Source of the DNA: Rutidosis leptorrhynchoides
Lineage: Eukaryota > Streptophyta > Magnoliopsida > Asterales > Asteraceae
Assembly (NCBI RefSeq): GCF_046630445.1
Contig: NC_092338.1
Span: forward strand, 208,905,001 to 208,969,000
Length of the DNA: 64,000 bases
Direction of reading: 5' to 3'
Shown: in pieces, positions 1 to 12,729 of the stretch
How the letters are laid out: each line of letters starts with the position of its first letter
Position numbering within the stretch: position 1 is the first letter of the stretch
The notes under the pieces: model-generated
Told to the model about the DNA's origin: nothing
The model's input: only the letters and a program-made list of their open reading frames with translations
Database searches by the model: none
Program-made: the position numbers and the translations under genes

Positions 1-181
1 ATTATCGCTAAATGATAATCATCTTTATATTGTCTAAAGCTTGTATTATCATAAGAGTTATGGTTTGTAATGTAAAATAAATGCAGTTGTTCTTTTAAAA
101 ATGTCGCATATAGAGGTCAATACCTCGCAATGAAATCATACGTTATCTAACTTGTTCTTATGGTTAAGGAGGGTTATGACA
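1..181 (+). repeat. 3' end fragment of a family D LTR
   Basis: The stretch matches the reverse complement of the start of the minus-strand LTR at 45731: both contain a GATAATCAT block, the GCATATAGAGGTCAATACC block and an end in GGGTTATGACA. The left part lies outside the window. It abuts integrase coding sequence at 182, so it is the right edge of an LTR inserted in, or fused to, an older integrase gene. A target duplication would begin at 182 (AATGC); its partner is out of view. Confidence 0.7.
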
Positions 182-1349
182 AATGCGTCATGTGTTTGCA
201 AGTTAAAGCCGAACACCAAAAGCCGTACGGTAAGTTACAACCCTTGGAAGTCCCGAAATGGAAATGGGAGCACATTACCATGGACTTCATTACTAAGTTA
301 CCGAAGACGGCGAGAACCCAATATGATACAATTTGGGTGATAGTTGATCGATTGACGAAAAGTGCTTTGTTTCTTCCCATTTGGGAAACGATATCAGCGG
401 AGACTTTTTCCAAGTTGTTTATCAAGGAGGTGATATCGAGACATGGGGTTCCTATATCTATTGTTTCGGATCGATATACTCGTTTTACGTCCCGATTTTG
501 GAACAAGTTTCATGAAGATATGGGTACTCAATTGAAAATGAACACGGCGTATCATCCTCAAACGAACGGTCAAACCGAGCGTACGAACCAAACGTTGGAG
601 GATATGTTAAGGGCGTGTATTATTGATTTTGGTGGAAGTTGGGATGAGCACTTGCCATTGGTGGAATTCTCATACAACAATAGTTACCACACTAGTATTG
701 GGATGCCACCTTATAAGATGCTCTATGGGCATAGGTGTCGAACTCCCATTTGTTGGAGAGAAGTGGGTCAACGAGAAATTGGAAGTTCCGATTTGTTTTT
801 GGAGACAAATAGTAAAATTGAGATGATTCGGGCTCGACTTAAAGAGGCGCAAGATAGACAAAAGTCTTATGCCGATAAAGGTAATAGAACGATTGAGTTT
901 TAAGAAGGTGACATGGTGATGCTTAAGGTTTCTCCATGGAAGGGTGTTATTCGGTTTCGAAAACGAGGAAAGTTAGCTCCTCGATTTATTGGTCCTTTTA
1001 AGGTTTTGGCACATGTTGGTGAGGTTGCTTATCGACTAGAGTTACCCGAAGAACTTGCGGGAATTCATAACACGTTTCATGTTTCCCATCTTCGTAAGTG
1101 TCTTGTGAATGACTCGACTTGGGTGCCTTTAGATGAGATTACGTTGAATAACAAGCTAGAGTATGCGGAAGAACTGGTTGCAATCCTTGATGAGAAGGTT
1201 AAGATGTTGCGAAACAAGGAAATTAGAACTTTCAAGGTGCAATGGCGACATCGAAAGGGTTCTGAGTTTACATGGGAATCCGAAGAGTTTGTCTTGGTCT
1301 ATCTTCCGGCTTGTCACGGGGCTTAGATCTCGAGGACGCGCTCCGATTC
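182..1349 (+). pseudogene. Ty3/gypsy integrase with chromodomain (5'-truncated, broken)
   Basis: C-terminal part of a chromovirus pol polyprotein; integrase inserts element cDNA and the chromodomain guides it to chromatin. The frame begins inside the zinc-binding domain (KCVMCLQVKAEH, the CC half of HHCC). The catalytic triad is visible: Asp in TMDFITKL, Asp in VSDRYTRF, Glu in NGQTERTN, with 35 residues between the second Asp and the Glu. A stop at 901-903 splits the frame; it resumes at 913 with [13 protein letters not shown] and a chromodomain (FKVQWRHRKGSEFTWE, about 1225-1280). The last residues differ from the usual FxYPHLF ending, suggesting a late frameshift. Protease, RT and RNase H are absent on the left because an LTR end abuts at 181. 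It is followed directly by a purine tract and a family C LTR, so it belongs to that element. Tekay-like assignment is by motif only. Confidence 0.85.
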
Positions 1350-1363
1350 AAGTGGGGGAGAGT
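1350..1363 (+). promoter_or_regulatory. Polypurine tract before family C LTR
   Basis: AAGTGGGGGAGAGT directly precedes the TGTAACATCC start of the LTR. This is the expected primer site for plus-strand cDNA synthesis. The same string in reverse complement adjoins the LTR at 50826, which confirms both LTR borders. Confidence 0.75.
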
Positions 1364-1651
1364 TGTAACATCCCGTTTTTCCCGTACGTATTGAAAGGTA
1401 CATACTTAATCATTTGTACATTCATAATTCGTTAGCTTATGCGTAAATGTATGAATATAAGTGTAGATAGATATATATGTATACTTGATAATGTGTGCAT
1501 ATGTAAGTCTATATGTGGGGTTTGATAGCGTTTAGTCTTGTTAGACTGTTGTGGAAGGCTAGGTGAATATAGGATGCGGGTTCGGAATGTACAAGTTGAA
1601 TAAAGTAGAAATTTGGTTAAGTTGGTCGAAGAGCCCAGTTCCAGCCTTAGG

Positions 1652-1776
1652 CCACGCCGCGACAATATGGTCCGCGCCGCGGCAAAGCAAGGAAACCAGG
1701 AACAGAAGTTGAGTTAAAGAGGGTTGATTTTCCAATTGTATGTCGCACCGCGACAAATGGGCCGCGCCGCGACAGT
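1652..1776 (+). repeat. Paired GC-rich motifs in family C LTR
   Basis: Two copies of a double motif built on CCGCGCCGCG and CGCCGCGACA stand out in AT-rich sequence. Comparable double motifs, with core TGCGCGGCGCGCAC, occur at 45175-45213, 48819-48860 and 50686-50726 in other family C LTRs, and a decayed pair lies near 39640-39680. Confidence 0.6.
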
Positions 1777-2668
1777 CCTGCTGGACAGAATCCGGTTTTA
1801 GCTCAAATTAAATGGCTTTAAGGGGAAAATTGGTAATTTGGTGTATAAATCTGATGGGAGCATTAAATCCCAACCACTCATCCATTTCATTTAATTTCTT
1901 TTCTCTTTTCTTTCCAATTTCTCTCCCAAAACTTAAAACCCATTTGGATTGAAAGTGAGATTTGAGAGTGAAGGATTAAGGGTTGATCTTTGGAGCAAGA
2001 ATTAAAGTTGTTCCTCTTGTCTCTAGCTACGCGTTGAAAGTCTCGGTAAGTTCTAACTCTAAGTTTTGAGTTTTAATTGGTTAATGGCTAGGGTTTTGGT
2101 TACTAGAGACTTGTTTGACCCATTTGAGGGTAAAATGGGCGAATTTAGGTTATGTGGTTGTAACGAAACCCTAATAGCCACAAGCTAGGGTTTGGTCTAA
2201 TGAAAATAGGATTTGTAAGTGTTGATGGTGTTGTTAAGCATTAAACACTTGTTAAAATGTTGTTGAAATGGTAAATAGGCCATGTTTGACAAGTTTGGTA
2301 GTGTAAGAGTTAAAATGGGTCAAAAGACTAATGTTGACCTAGTTTGGGTGAATTGGGTATGGATTACCCTAAGTTGGTGCTAGTTGAAGTTACTAGACTT
2401 TAATTCACTAGCTTTAGTGATTAAAGTCGAGTCTTGGCCATTAAAGGGGCAGTTGTGGTGTGGTTGAGTCATTTAAAGCGAGTTGGGTCATTAAATGCTC
2501 AAGTAGGTGTAATGTGGTTAATTCCACTAGTTGTGTAATTGAATGTGTACTTATGTATTAGGTACTTCGCTTTGAAGCTCAGAAGTGCATAATCATCACC
2601 GAAGTGCTAAGGTGAGTGGAATAATTATATGCGTGCATATATGATGTATTTATTTGTGTAGTTGAGTT

Positions 2669-2955
2669 GTGAAGTGTCGATGTGTTAAGACACCACTTCT
2701 CACGTGGCAAGTGAAGTGTCGAAGTGTTAAGACACCACTCGGGAGTGAAGCATCGATGTGTTAAGATGCCACTTCGAGAGATGTAACGAGTGAAGTGTCG
2801 ATGTGCTAAGACACCACTCGGGGTGAAGTGTTGAAGTGTTAAGGCACCACCCGGGGTGAAGTATCGAGGTGTTAAGATGCCACCCGTGGGGTTAGTGTAC
2901 GAGGTGTTAAGTGCACTAATGGTTGTTATGAACTCCGACGGTCTTTAAACACCGT
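2669..2955 (+). repeat. Tandem hairpin array in family C LTR
   Basis: Seven direct units of about 33-45 bp. Each core is a 5-6 bp stem, a 10-nt loop close to GATGTGTTAA, and the matching arm. Stem pairs in order: GTGTC/GACAC, GTGTC/GACAC, GCATC/GATGC, GTGTC/GACAC, GTGTT/GGCAC, GTATC/GATGC, GTGTAC/GTGCAC. Unit 3 shows a compensated double change; all remaining departures are G-U wobbles on the sense strand. The last unit extends to a 9-bp stem (TTAGTGTAC with GTGCACTAA). A further perfect hairpin, ACGGT with ACCGT, lies at 2938-2955. Confidence 0.8.
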
Positions 2956-4019
2956 TCCCTCGTTCGATTGGTTAACCATGGTTGTGTGTGGATTGTAGCA
3001 TATTATATTGTTTAAACTATATACTATTGTTATGCTAGCTCGTTTGGTGGAAGGTTTGGTAATATATTTGGGATAGTATGATTATTTATATTGCTATCAT
3101 GTATGTGGTAAATGTGTAAGTGATTGCAAGTAAGTAGGTTGTATATGTAAACGTATAATTGTTGCACTCACTAAGCATTAGCTTACCCCTCTCGTTGTTT
3201 ATCTTTTTAGATGCAGGTGTGGACAAGGGCAAAGGGGTTATTGGGCACTAGGTGTCCTTGTTGATGTTATGATGAAGCTTTTGGAAGTTGACCTACGTTT
3301 TGGGTAGTTTAGTCCCAAACCATGCTCAAGGGGTCGTTTGGATTATAAACTATCATTTGTAGTTGGTCAAACTTGTATCACATTCGTTAATGTTATTCGT
3401 GCCTTTTTGTAAACATTAAACTCGTGGTATGTTTTTAACGAAACGTGTGGAATGGTTTACATATTTAATTGGAGCGTAAATGTGTATCATTTTAAAAAAA
3501 AATATTATCGTACGGAGTACGGGTTGGGTTGTTTCAGGCAATTATAACGTCTGCATAATAATTTATTCGAGGAATGTTTTGCTTGTGTCTATCTCATCAA
3601 ACTTTTATAAAAGCATTTCATGTATTCTCAGTTCAAAATATATTTCAAAAGCATTTAATAAAGCAGTTATAAAAACAGCGCATGTATTCTCAGTCCCAAA
3701 AATGTAAAGAGTAAAAGGGAGCAAATGAACTCACTATACAATATTTTGTCGTAAAAATATTCACACGACAAAACTGAACAATGCAGGGTTGACCTCGGAT
3801 TCACGAACCTATATCATTTATATATATATTAACACACATAATTGTAATCGAATAAATTTATATATATAAATTTATTAGTTATATCATTTTTATATTAATA
3901 ACTTATATGTTTTAGGTATCCATTTTATATATTTTAAATAAATACAAATATTAATTTTTGTTATCATTTATTTGTTGAAATATTAGTTATAATAATACTA
4001 AAATAATATTAGTAATGAA

Positions 4020-4615
<596 letters not shown>

Positions 4616-6717
4616 GAAATAATAGGTTATACCATGAATCATCATCATTCATCATGTAACATCTCATCACAACCACTTCATCATCATTATTATAGTTTTC
4701 ACAGTCCATTATCACCATAAATACACATCATATCATACATATCATCATATGATATTATCATAATCACATCCCCATTTCTTCACCGTAGCATCGTAATCAT
4801 CTTATCTTCATATCAACTACGATCGTCATCATCATCATCACTTCTTACTACATCATCAACATCAAACGCGTATAAAAAAAATATAGCAGCCATGTAGCTT
4901 ACGGCCTACTTAGAAGCAGAAATATATTGGCCCAACATAAACATAGAAGCCCAATCAAGAAGTTCTTTAAGTCATTGGGCTTAATTAATCGAATTTTAAC
5001 TAGTCACAGTAATACGCAACGAGTAGAAATGGCAACATGGAGTTTCTATGATGTTCATTACCACAACCCAAAGAAAATAGTCGCTGGTTAACAATTTGTC
5101 ATTATCATCATGATTCTTCATTACGCATCATTACCTCCCTCGTTCTCCATTTAACGTTATCATCTTCTTCATTTTTCTCTTGTCCGTAACCGAAAAAAAA
5201 AAAAAAGCAACTGTAGCGGCTTTATCAAGCAACAAGTTGAAGCAGTTTGGTCGATGCTTTGGGCAATCTCACAGCAGTAAATAGAAGACCATAGATGTGA
5301 CCGTAATAGAAGCTCTAAGGGTGGTTACACAGAAGAACAAAATAAGCGAGTGGGCGATGTTTTGCAGCAGTAATGGAAACTGCATGGCAGTAGTTCAACA
5401 GTATAGCAGCAACAATGAGGTTTGGTTATTGTTATGCTTCGAATTAGGAAGAACATTACAGTAGTAGCTGCAGCAAGATCATAACAGCAAGTATTGTCGA
5501 GTATTGTAAGTAAAAATAATGCAGTAGCTACAACAGTGGGTTTTCGTTTTTGAATTATAACTGATCAAGAAGGAAATTGCAGCAATTCATGATGGTGGTT
5601 GTGATTGTAACCGAATAATAGTAATTGCACATAGTAACAGATGACTAGATTAAGTGATGGTTTCATGATGTTTAATAGTTGATGATAATATTTGGGTCGA
5701 TGATGAACAGAAATTCCATAGAGGGTTTCGGGTATGGTGATATGAGTGGTTGGTTTAGGTGGAATAAGAAGAGGGAGGGAAGTAGAGAACTTGATTGGGT
5801 TTTGGTGAAAATGGTGATCGATGGTGGTTTTGGTCTTCGTTGAACACAACTAGCACAAGAGGGTTTTCGTTTTGTGTGTGTCCTTGACTGCCACAGAACT
5901 GAGCATTAATAGATAAAGAAATTCTAGATAAAGAAATGCAGTAACAAAAGAGGTGTTTTGGAGTGGGCTTATGACAAAAACAAGGAAATAAGGGAGTGGG
6001 GTTTGTATGAGATAGATATTAGAATATGTATCTCCTATCATTCGTGCATATATATAGTGATAGTAATAGTATCCTTGACTTGATATGTAATTGTTTGACA
6101 AAAAAAAAAAAACAAATATAATACAATTATTTGCAATATGTATGAATATCATTGCCACTAATTCTTATAATGGTAAACAGCTCACAATCCTGTGATTCTA
6201 ATTTGTATTTACTTACCGACGTTTTAAACAAGAATAGTTATTTCGTGCTACGTTGTTAAACAGTGACGGATAAAAGTCTTCGAAAAATTCTTAAATTTTT
6301 ACAATAATTATATTTATTTATTTTAGTTACTTATGGTATAAAATTTGGTCATTAAATATTAAAGAAAAATTACATTAATTATTCACTCCCAACCCAAAGT
6401 AAAATATAAAAAGTTTTTAAAATTCAACAAATAGTTCCTAAATATATTTTTAATAAGCCTATAATTTATATAACTCATTTTCGCATCACCGTTTATTTTA
6501 AAATCACATAAGTTCCTTTTAAACTCGTTTACTATTAATCAAATGACAATTGAGCGTTACTTTCGTTTACTAAATAACTTCGAAACCCTATTTATATATT
6601 CTATATATTTTATTTATATATATATAGAAGATAATTATTTTATGTTATTATTATTTTACATAAATAATTCCAACAAACCATATACAATATTTCATATCAT
6701 TATACACACACACACAC

Positions 6718-6718
<1 letters not shown>

Positions 6719-6792
<74 letters not shown>
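6719..6792. repeat. (TA)n microsatellite
   Basis: Pure TA dinucleotides for about 72 bp, next to a short CA run, inside the old family B-like LTR. Confidence 0.95.
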
Positions 6793-6794
<2 letters not shown>

Positions 6795-6972
6795 AATAGA
6801 TGCATATCTATTTAAGTAATCATATCGTGAGTCGTCGAGAACAGTCGAAGGTCAATTGATTTCATGAAACAGTTCAAAAATTTTAAGACTCAATATTACA
6901 GACTTTTCTTATCATGTCGAATTCATATTAAGATTAAGTTTAAATTTGGTCGGAAATTTCCTGGTCGTCATA

Positions 6973-7382
6973 GATGGATGGTAGATGGTGGGGTAAACTA
7001 GATGGTCTCCTGGGTTTTACTCGCGATGGTCGGTTCCAGTTGCGTCACTCTGGTTGTTTGAATAGTTGGGTCTTTAATCTTTTCAGAGAGCGAGACCTGT
7101 CGCATGAGTACATCAGAGGTATTAATATTTATAAGAGCTAGGACGGATCTTGTACTCATAGTTATCTAATGAGTAGATAGCGTAAATATAATCTATGGTC
7201 ATCACACGACTCAACAGTTCCATGAGAATTACAAGGTTCCTTATTCGAGATTTAAGTTAGTGTTTTATTATATTTTTGTGAGTACTTTTTCTGGTATTCT
7301 GTTTATAATATAGTTGTTGAATATTTTTGTGTTTCGTTTTTCTATTTTATAACTTACCTACCTAACTACAACTCTTATATAA

Positions 7383-7452
<70 letters not shown>

Positions 7453-7829
7453 CTAGAGATAAGTAATCTATTAAACTTTTATAGTGTATATCTTTTATAA
7501 GTTTTATTTGATACTGTCGGAGATGATTTTTATATATTAAAACGTGTTATGAACTTAAAGTTCTCCTTAATTGATCCGGTTCCAATTATAGATGTCACTG
7601 GTATTTTTAAGTCAAGGGTGATTCTGACTGTAGGGTAACTTACCTGTCCCCGGCGCTGCACCCTTATAGAGTACAGGCGGCCTTGCCTTAAGCTATCCGA
7701 ATAAGATGGAGCCGCATTTAATTACAATTTTTCTTAACAACAATGTTTTAGAAAACATACGAACTATTTAAATAACTTAACGTCTTTTTGTAGTAAGTTC
7801 TTTGGTCCTGACGTACCGAAGATTACTAA
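6973..7829. other. Unassigned AT-rich stretch
   Basis: It begins right after the family B-like LTR edge and ends where family C LTR similarity begins. It contains a (TA)n tract at 7386-7451. I recognise no coding frame, LTR edge or RNA gene. The first 300 bp are less AT-rich than the surroundings, as is 7620-7720, which may mean captured or host sequence. Confidence 0.5.
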
Positions 7830-8307
7830 ATCACATCTATCGTAAACAAGTAAATTATATAAATACACATATAGATATTTCACTCACCTTGATCAACTTG
7901 ATGTGTTTAAGACAAGCTAGAGATTCACGCGTAATCCGAAAGCATTTAACCTAGCATTCAAATCACAACATCAAGCTATGAACACCAATAGCTTGACTCA
8001 AAACGTTAAGTGCAATTTTGACCTAAACTAGGTCAACCAAGACCTTAACACACCTAATCACTAGTGATTAGTAATTATAACCCAAATCTACCAAAATGTG
8101 ACTTAAGGTAAAGTACATGAAGTACTTCATGACCCATTTTAACACTAAACCCATTTTGACCCAAATTAAGGGTTTCCACCCAAAATCAACTTTACACAAG
8201 TAAGACTATCACTATTTTGCAATAGTTCTAGTAACAATAAAACTCATGTAAGACTTGAGTCTTACAAATTCGTCATCAAAATCCTAAGTCACCAAATAGG
8301 ATTTACA
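7830..8307 (-). repeat. Family C LTR, left piece, split by the family A nest
   Basis: It parallels the LTR at 48753-50826 from its TTCCACTCACCTTG region on (TTTCACTCACCTTG here at about 7878; shared CTAGTGATTA blocks). It stops at 8307, where a family A LTR begins, and continues at 39241. The last five bases, TTACA, are repeated at 39241-39245. The left border is approximate. Confidence 0.65.
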
Positions 8308-11300
8308 TGTAGTGACCCGAACTTTTCCATGTTTATATATATTAATTGAGATTGATATTTACATGACTAAATGTTTCCAACGTGTTAAGCAATCAAACCT
8401 GTTAAGACTTGATTAAATGAAATAAGTTTCATATAGACAATTGATCACCCAAGTTGACCGGCGATTCACGAACGTTACAAATTTGTAAAAACTACATGTT
8501 GTGGTATATATAGACATATATATATGGTTGACATGAGATTATGATGAGTAAGTATCTCACTAAGTATATTAACAATGTGTGATATACATAAGAAATGAGA
8601 TTACTAAGTTAAGAAACTCGAAATGATATATATAACGATTATCGTTATGATAACGTCTACTAAATACATATGTATCATATTAAGATATTGATACACTATA
8701 TTTAACATGATAAAATGATATTTAAATATATCATTAAGTGTGTTAAAAATGAACTACATATGTAAAAATAAGACTACTAACTCAAGAATTATGAAACGAG
8801 ACTTATATGTAACGATTATCGTTGTAACAATATTTTAATGTATATATCATATTAAGAGATATTCATACATCATAATATCATGATAACATAATAATTTAAC
8901 ATCTCATTTGATATAATAAACATTGGGTTAACAACATTAATTGAGATCGTTAACTTAAAGGTTTCAAAACAACACTTACATGTAACAACTAACGAAGACT
9001 TAACGACTCCATTAGAATGCATATACATGTTGTGTTTTGATATGTATTCTTACACTTTTGAAAGACTTTAAGATACATATCAAAGTACTTCTACTTAACA
9101 AAAATGCTTACAATTACATCCTCGTTCAGTTTCATCAACAATTTTACTCGTATGCACCCGTATTCGTACTCGTACAATACACAGCTTTTAGATGTATGTA
9201 CTATTGTAATATACACTCCAATGATCAGCTCTTAGCAGCCCATGTGAGTCACCTAACACATGTGGGAACCATCATTTGGCAACTAGCATGAAATATCTCA
9301 TAAAATTACAAAAATATTAGTAATCATTCATGACTTATTTACATGAAAACAAAATTACATATCCTTTATATCTAATCCATATAACATCGACCAAAAACTC
9401 CTACAAACACTTTCATTCTTCAATTTTCTTCATCTAATTGATCTCTCTCAAGTTCCATCTTCAAGTTCCATCTTCAAGTTCTAAGTGTTCTTCATAAATT
9501 CCATAAGTATAGTTTCATAAAAATCAAGAATACTTCCAAGTTTGCAAGTCTACTTCCAAGCTTTCTAATCCATTCCAAGTAATCATCTAAGATCAAGGAA
9601 CCTTTGTTATTTATAGTAGGTTATCTTTCTAATTCAAGGTAATATTCATATTCAAACTTTGATTCAATTTCTACAACTATAACAATCTTATTTCGAGTGA
9701 AAATCTTACTTGAACTGTTTTCGTGTCATGATTCTGCTTCAAGAACTTTCAAGACATGCAAGGATCCTTTAAAGCTAGATCCATTTTTCTTATTTCCAGT
9801 AGTTTTATCCAGAAAACTTGAGGTAGTAATGATGTTCATAACATCATTCGATTCATACATATAAAGCTATCTTATTCGAAGGTTTAAACTTGTAATCACT
9901 AGAACATAGTTTAGTTAATTCTAAACTTGTTCGCAAACAAAAGTTAATCCTTCTAACTTGACTTTTCAAATCAACTAAACACATGTTCTATATCTATATG
10001 ATATGCTAACTTAATGATTTAAAACCTGGAAACACGATGAACACCATAAAATCGGATATACGCCGTCGTAGTGAAACCGGGGGATGTTTTGGTTTGGATA
10101 ATTAAAAACTATGATAAACTTTGATTTAAAAGTTGTTCTTCTGGGAAATGATTTTTCATATGAACATGAAACTATATCCAAAAATATTGGTTAAACTCAA
10201 AGTGAAAGTATGTTTTTCAAAATGGTCATCAAGATGTCGTTCTTTCGACGGAAATGACTACCTCTTTAGTAATTGACATGTAACTTAAATTTCTGACTAT
10301 AAACCTATACTATTTCTGTTTGGATTCTTAAATTAGAGTTCAATATGAAACCATAGCAATTTGAGTCACTCAAAACGGATTTAAAATGAAGAAGTTATGG
10401 GTAAAACAAGATTGGATATTTTTGATCTTTTTAGCTACGGGAAATGTTTAACAAATCTATACAAATCATATCCTAGCTAACTTATATTGTATTATACATG
10501 TATTCTAATATATTATGTAATCTTGGGATACCATAGACACGTATTCTAATATCGACCCATGTATATATATTATTTGGAACAACCATAGACACTCTATATG
10601 CAGTAATGTTGGAGTTAGCTATACAGGGTTGAGGTTGATTCCAAAAAATATATATACTTTGAGTTGTGATCTAGCGTGAGACGTGTATACACTGGGTCGT
10701 GGATTGATTCAAGATAATATATATTGATTTATTTATGTACATCTAACTGTGGACAACTAGTTGTAGGTTATTAACGAGGACAGCTGACTAAAAACACTCA
10801 AATCTTTAAAACATAATAAAAATGGTTGTAATTATATTTTAATCATACTATGATATATATGTACATATTTGTATAGGTTCGTGAATCGATCCGTGGCCAA
10901 GTCTAATTTCCGAGGAAGGAAATATCTGTGAAAGTGAGTTATAGTTCCACTTTTAAAATATAATATTTTTGGGATGAGAATACATGCAGGTTTTATAAAT
11001 GATTTACAAAATAGACACAAGTACGTGAAACTACATTATATGGTTGAATTATCAAAATCGAATATGCCCATTTTTATTAAGTCTGGTAATCTAAGAATTA
11101 GGGAACAGACACCCTAATTTACACAAATCCTAAAGATAGATCTATTGGGCCTAAGAAACCCCATCTAAAGTACCGGATGCTGTAGTACTTCGAAATTTAT
11201 ATCATATCCGAAGGGTGTCCCGGAATGATGGGGATATTCTTATATATGCATCTTGTTAATGTCGGTTACCAGGTGTTCACCATATGAATGATTTTTATCT

Positions 11301-11766
11301 CTATGTATGGGATGTGTATTGAAATATGAAATCTTGTGGTCTATTGTTACGATTTGATATATATAGGTTAAACCTATAACTCACCAACATTTTTGTTGAC
11401 GTTTAAAGCATGTTTATTCTCAGGTGAATACTAAGAGCTTCCGCTGTTACATACTAAAATAAGGACAAGATTTGGAGTCCATGTTTGTATGATATTGTGT
11501 AAAAACTGCATTCAAGAAACATATGTCAATGTAATATATTTCTATTGTAAACTATTATGTAATGGTCATGTGTAAACAGTATATTTTAGATTATCATTAT
11601 TTGATAATCTACGTAATGCTTTTAAAACCTTTTTTGATAAAATAAAGGTTATGGTTGTTTTAAAAATGAATGCAGTCTTTGAAAAACGTCTCATATAGAG
11701 GTCAAAACCTCGCAACGAAATCAATTAATATGGAACGTTTATAATCAATATGAACGAGACATTTCA
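8308..11766 (+). repeat. Outer family A 5' LTR (3.46 kb)
   Basis: It starts TGTAGTGACCCGAAC and ends GAACGAGACATTTCA, with the primer site three bases on. It shares subfamily-specific differences with the LTR at 35838 (for example TTCCAACGTGTTAAGC near the start), as expected for partners. It carries the regulatory region of the element, but I cannot place its TATA box with confidence. Confidence 0.85.
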
Positions 11767-11768
11767 GT

Positions 11769-11780
11769 TGGTATCCGAGC
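11769..11780 (+). promoter_or_regulatory. Primer binding site, tRNA-iMet type
   Basis: TGGTATCCGAGC lies just inside the 5' LTR. It differs by one base from TGGTATCAGAGC, the standard site for initiator tRNA-Met, which is present unchanged in the family B element at 28229-28240. The same variant occurs at 54748. Confidence 0.8.
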
Positions 11781-11975
11781 GTTGGTCCTAGAGAACCAAA
11801 AAATTTGCATTAGTGTGTCTTATCGAGTTTGTTAGGATGCATTAGTGAGTCTGGACTTCGACCGTGTTTTCTTTAAAAATGATTGCTTAACATTTTTGTT
11901 GGAAACTATATATTATTAACATGTAAATATTATGTGATATATTAATCTCTTAACATGTTTGATATTGTGTGATAG

Positions 11976-12600
11976 ATGTCTACCTTTAGCACAAATCCTA
12001 TTGACTCACCTAATAATAACGAAGAGTCGAATATATATTGGCAAGATTCACAAGTTCCCGAAGAACCGGAAGAAGAGGAAACGGAATCGGAAGAAGAGGA
12101 ACCGGAAGAAGAGGAACCAGAAGAAGAGGAACCGGAAAAAGAAGAGGTTCCAAAGGGGGGAATAGTAGGAACCACAGAAAATCGGTCAAATAAAAGAAAA
12201 TCCTCAACCAATGGACCAAAGTTAATAATGGTCAATGGTGTTTCCGCTAAGGAAGCAAAATATTGAGAAAATTACCAATTTTCTGATGAATCGGATCCTG
12301 ATGAGGATTCCGATGATGTTATAGAAATTACCCCGACCCAATTTAATGAGGTAAAAGAAAATAATAAGGGAAAAGGCATCAAAATAGAGAAATCTGATTC
12401 CGACCCCGATGAACTTTATATGTACCGTCAACACCCATATTTTCAATATCGTGACAATAACCCGGGAACCTCTAAACCGCCAGGTTTTTCTAAACCAATG
12501 TGGAAAACGATGGCTCGTATTAGAGGAACATCATATATCCCTAGAAATTAGGAAAAAGAACCAAGTCCAAAGAAGAAGAAACCAGTGATTCGGATTAGAG
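11976..12600 (+). pseudogene. Acidic accessory ORF of family A (broken)
   Basis: The start is the ATG of MSTFSTNPIDSPNNNEESN. A Glu/Pro-rich repeat follows (EPEEEEPEEEE), then a basic patch (NKRKSSTNGPKLIMV) and an Asp/Glu-rich tail. The frame stops at 12264-12266, where the intact copy at 54957 has a tryptophan codon, and is shifted near 12549. The order (5' LTR, this ORF, F-box-like ORF, gag) matches the start of the element at 51323. Function is unknown; strong acidity with a short basic patch is all that can be seen. No known gag, protease or pol domain is recognisable. Confidence 0.7.
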
Positions 12601-12702
12601 GGGGGTGTGAGCATGTTGTGTAATAAATGTATTGTAGTGTGCTTGTACTTTTATGTTCTATGTAAAAATTGCTTGTATTGTTTGTTATTACGAATCTAAT
12701 CC

Positions 12703-12717
12703 TTGTCTATTTTACAG
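12703..12717 (+). promoter_or_regulatory. Candidate 3' splice acceptor before F-box-like ORF
   Basis: TTGTCTATTTTACAG is a good plant acceptor: T-rich, ending CAG, 12 bp ahead of the ATG at 12730. The copy at 55663-55677 keeps the same string. It suggests that the accessory ORF is made from a spliced LTR transcript. No donor has been fixed. Confidence 0.35.
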
Positions 12718-12729
12718 CATAAAAACAAA

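Larger units (their letters stand above)
1364..3536 (+). repeat. Family C 3' LTR (2.17 kb)
   Basis: It starts TGTAACATCCCG right after the purine tract and ends near GGGTTGGGTTGTTTCA at 3536, a decayed version of the GGATGTTACA end of the sister LTR at 48753. Inside are paired GC-rich motifs (1652-1776), a tandem hairpin array (2669-2955) and the block CACTCACTAAGCATTAGC about 360 bp before the end, which is shared in reverse complement with the LTRs at 45109 and 48753. The 5' LTR lies outside the window. Confidence 0.8.

Noticed and set aside
5565..6158. Two minus-strand frames of about 100 codons
   Set aside because: No recognisable motif, AT-driven composition, and inside an old LTR.
6543..6815. 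Frame rich in Tyr-Ile repeats, with similar ones at 23309-23542 and 46558-46794
   Set aside because: Translation of (TA)n tracts.
9037..9291. A 77-84 residue frame repeated at 15858 and 52070
   Set aside because: It is the same LTR sequence in each case, and the frame is broken in sibling LTRs near 32460, 36620 and 58700, so it is not kept as a protein.
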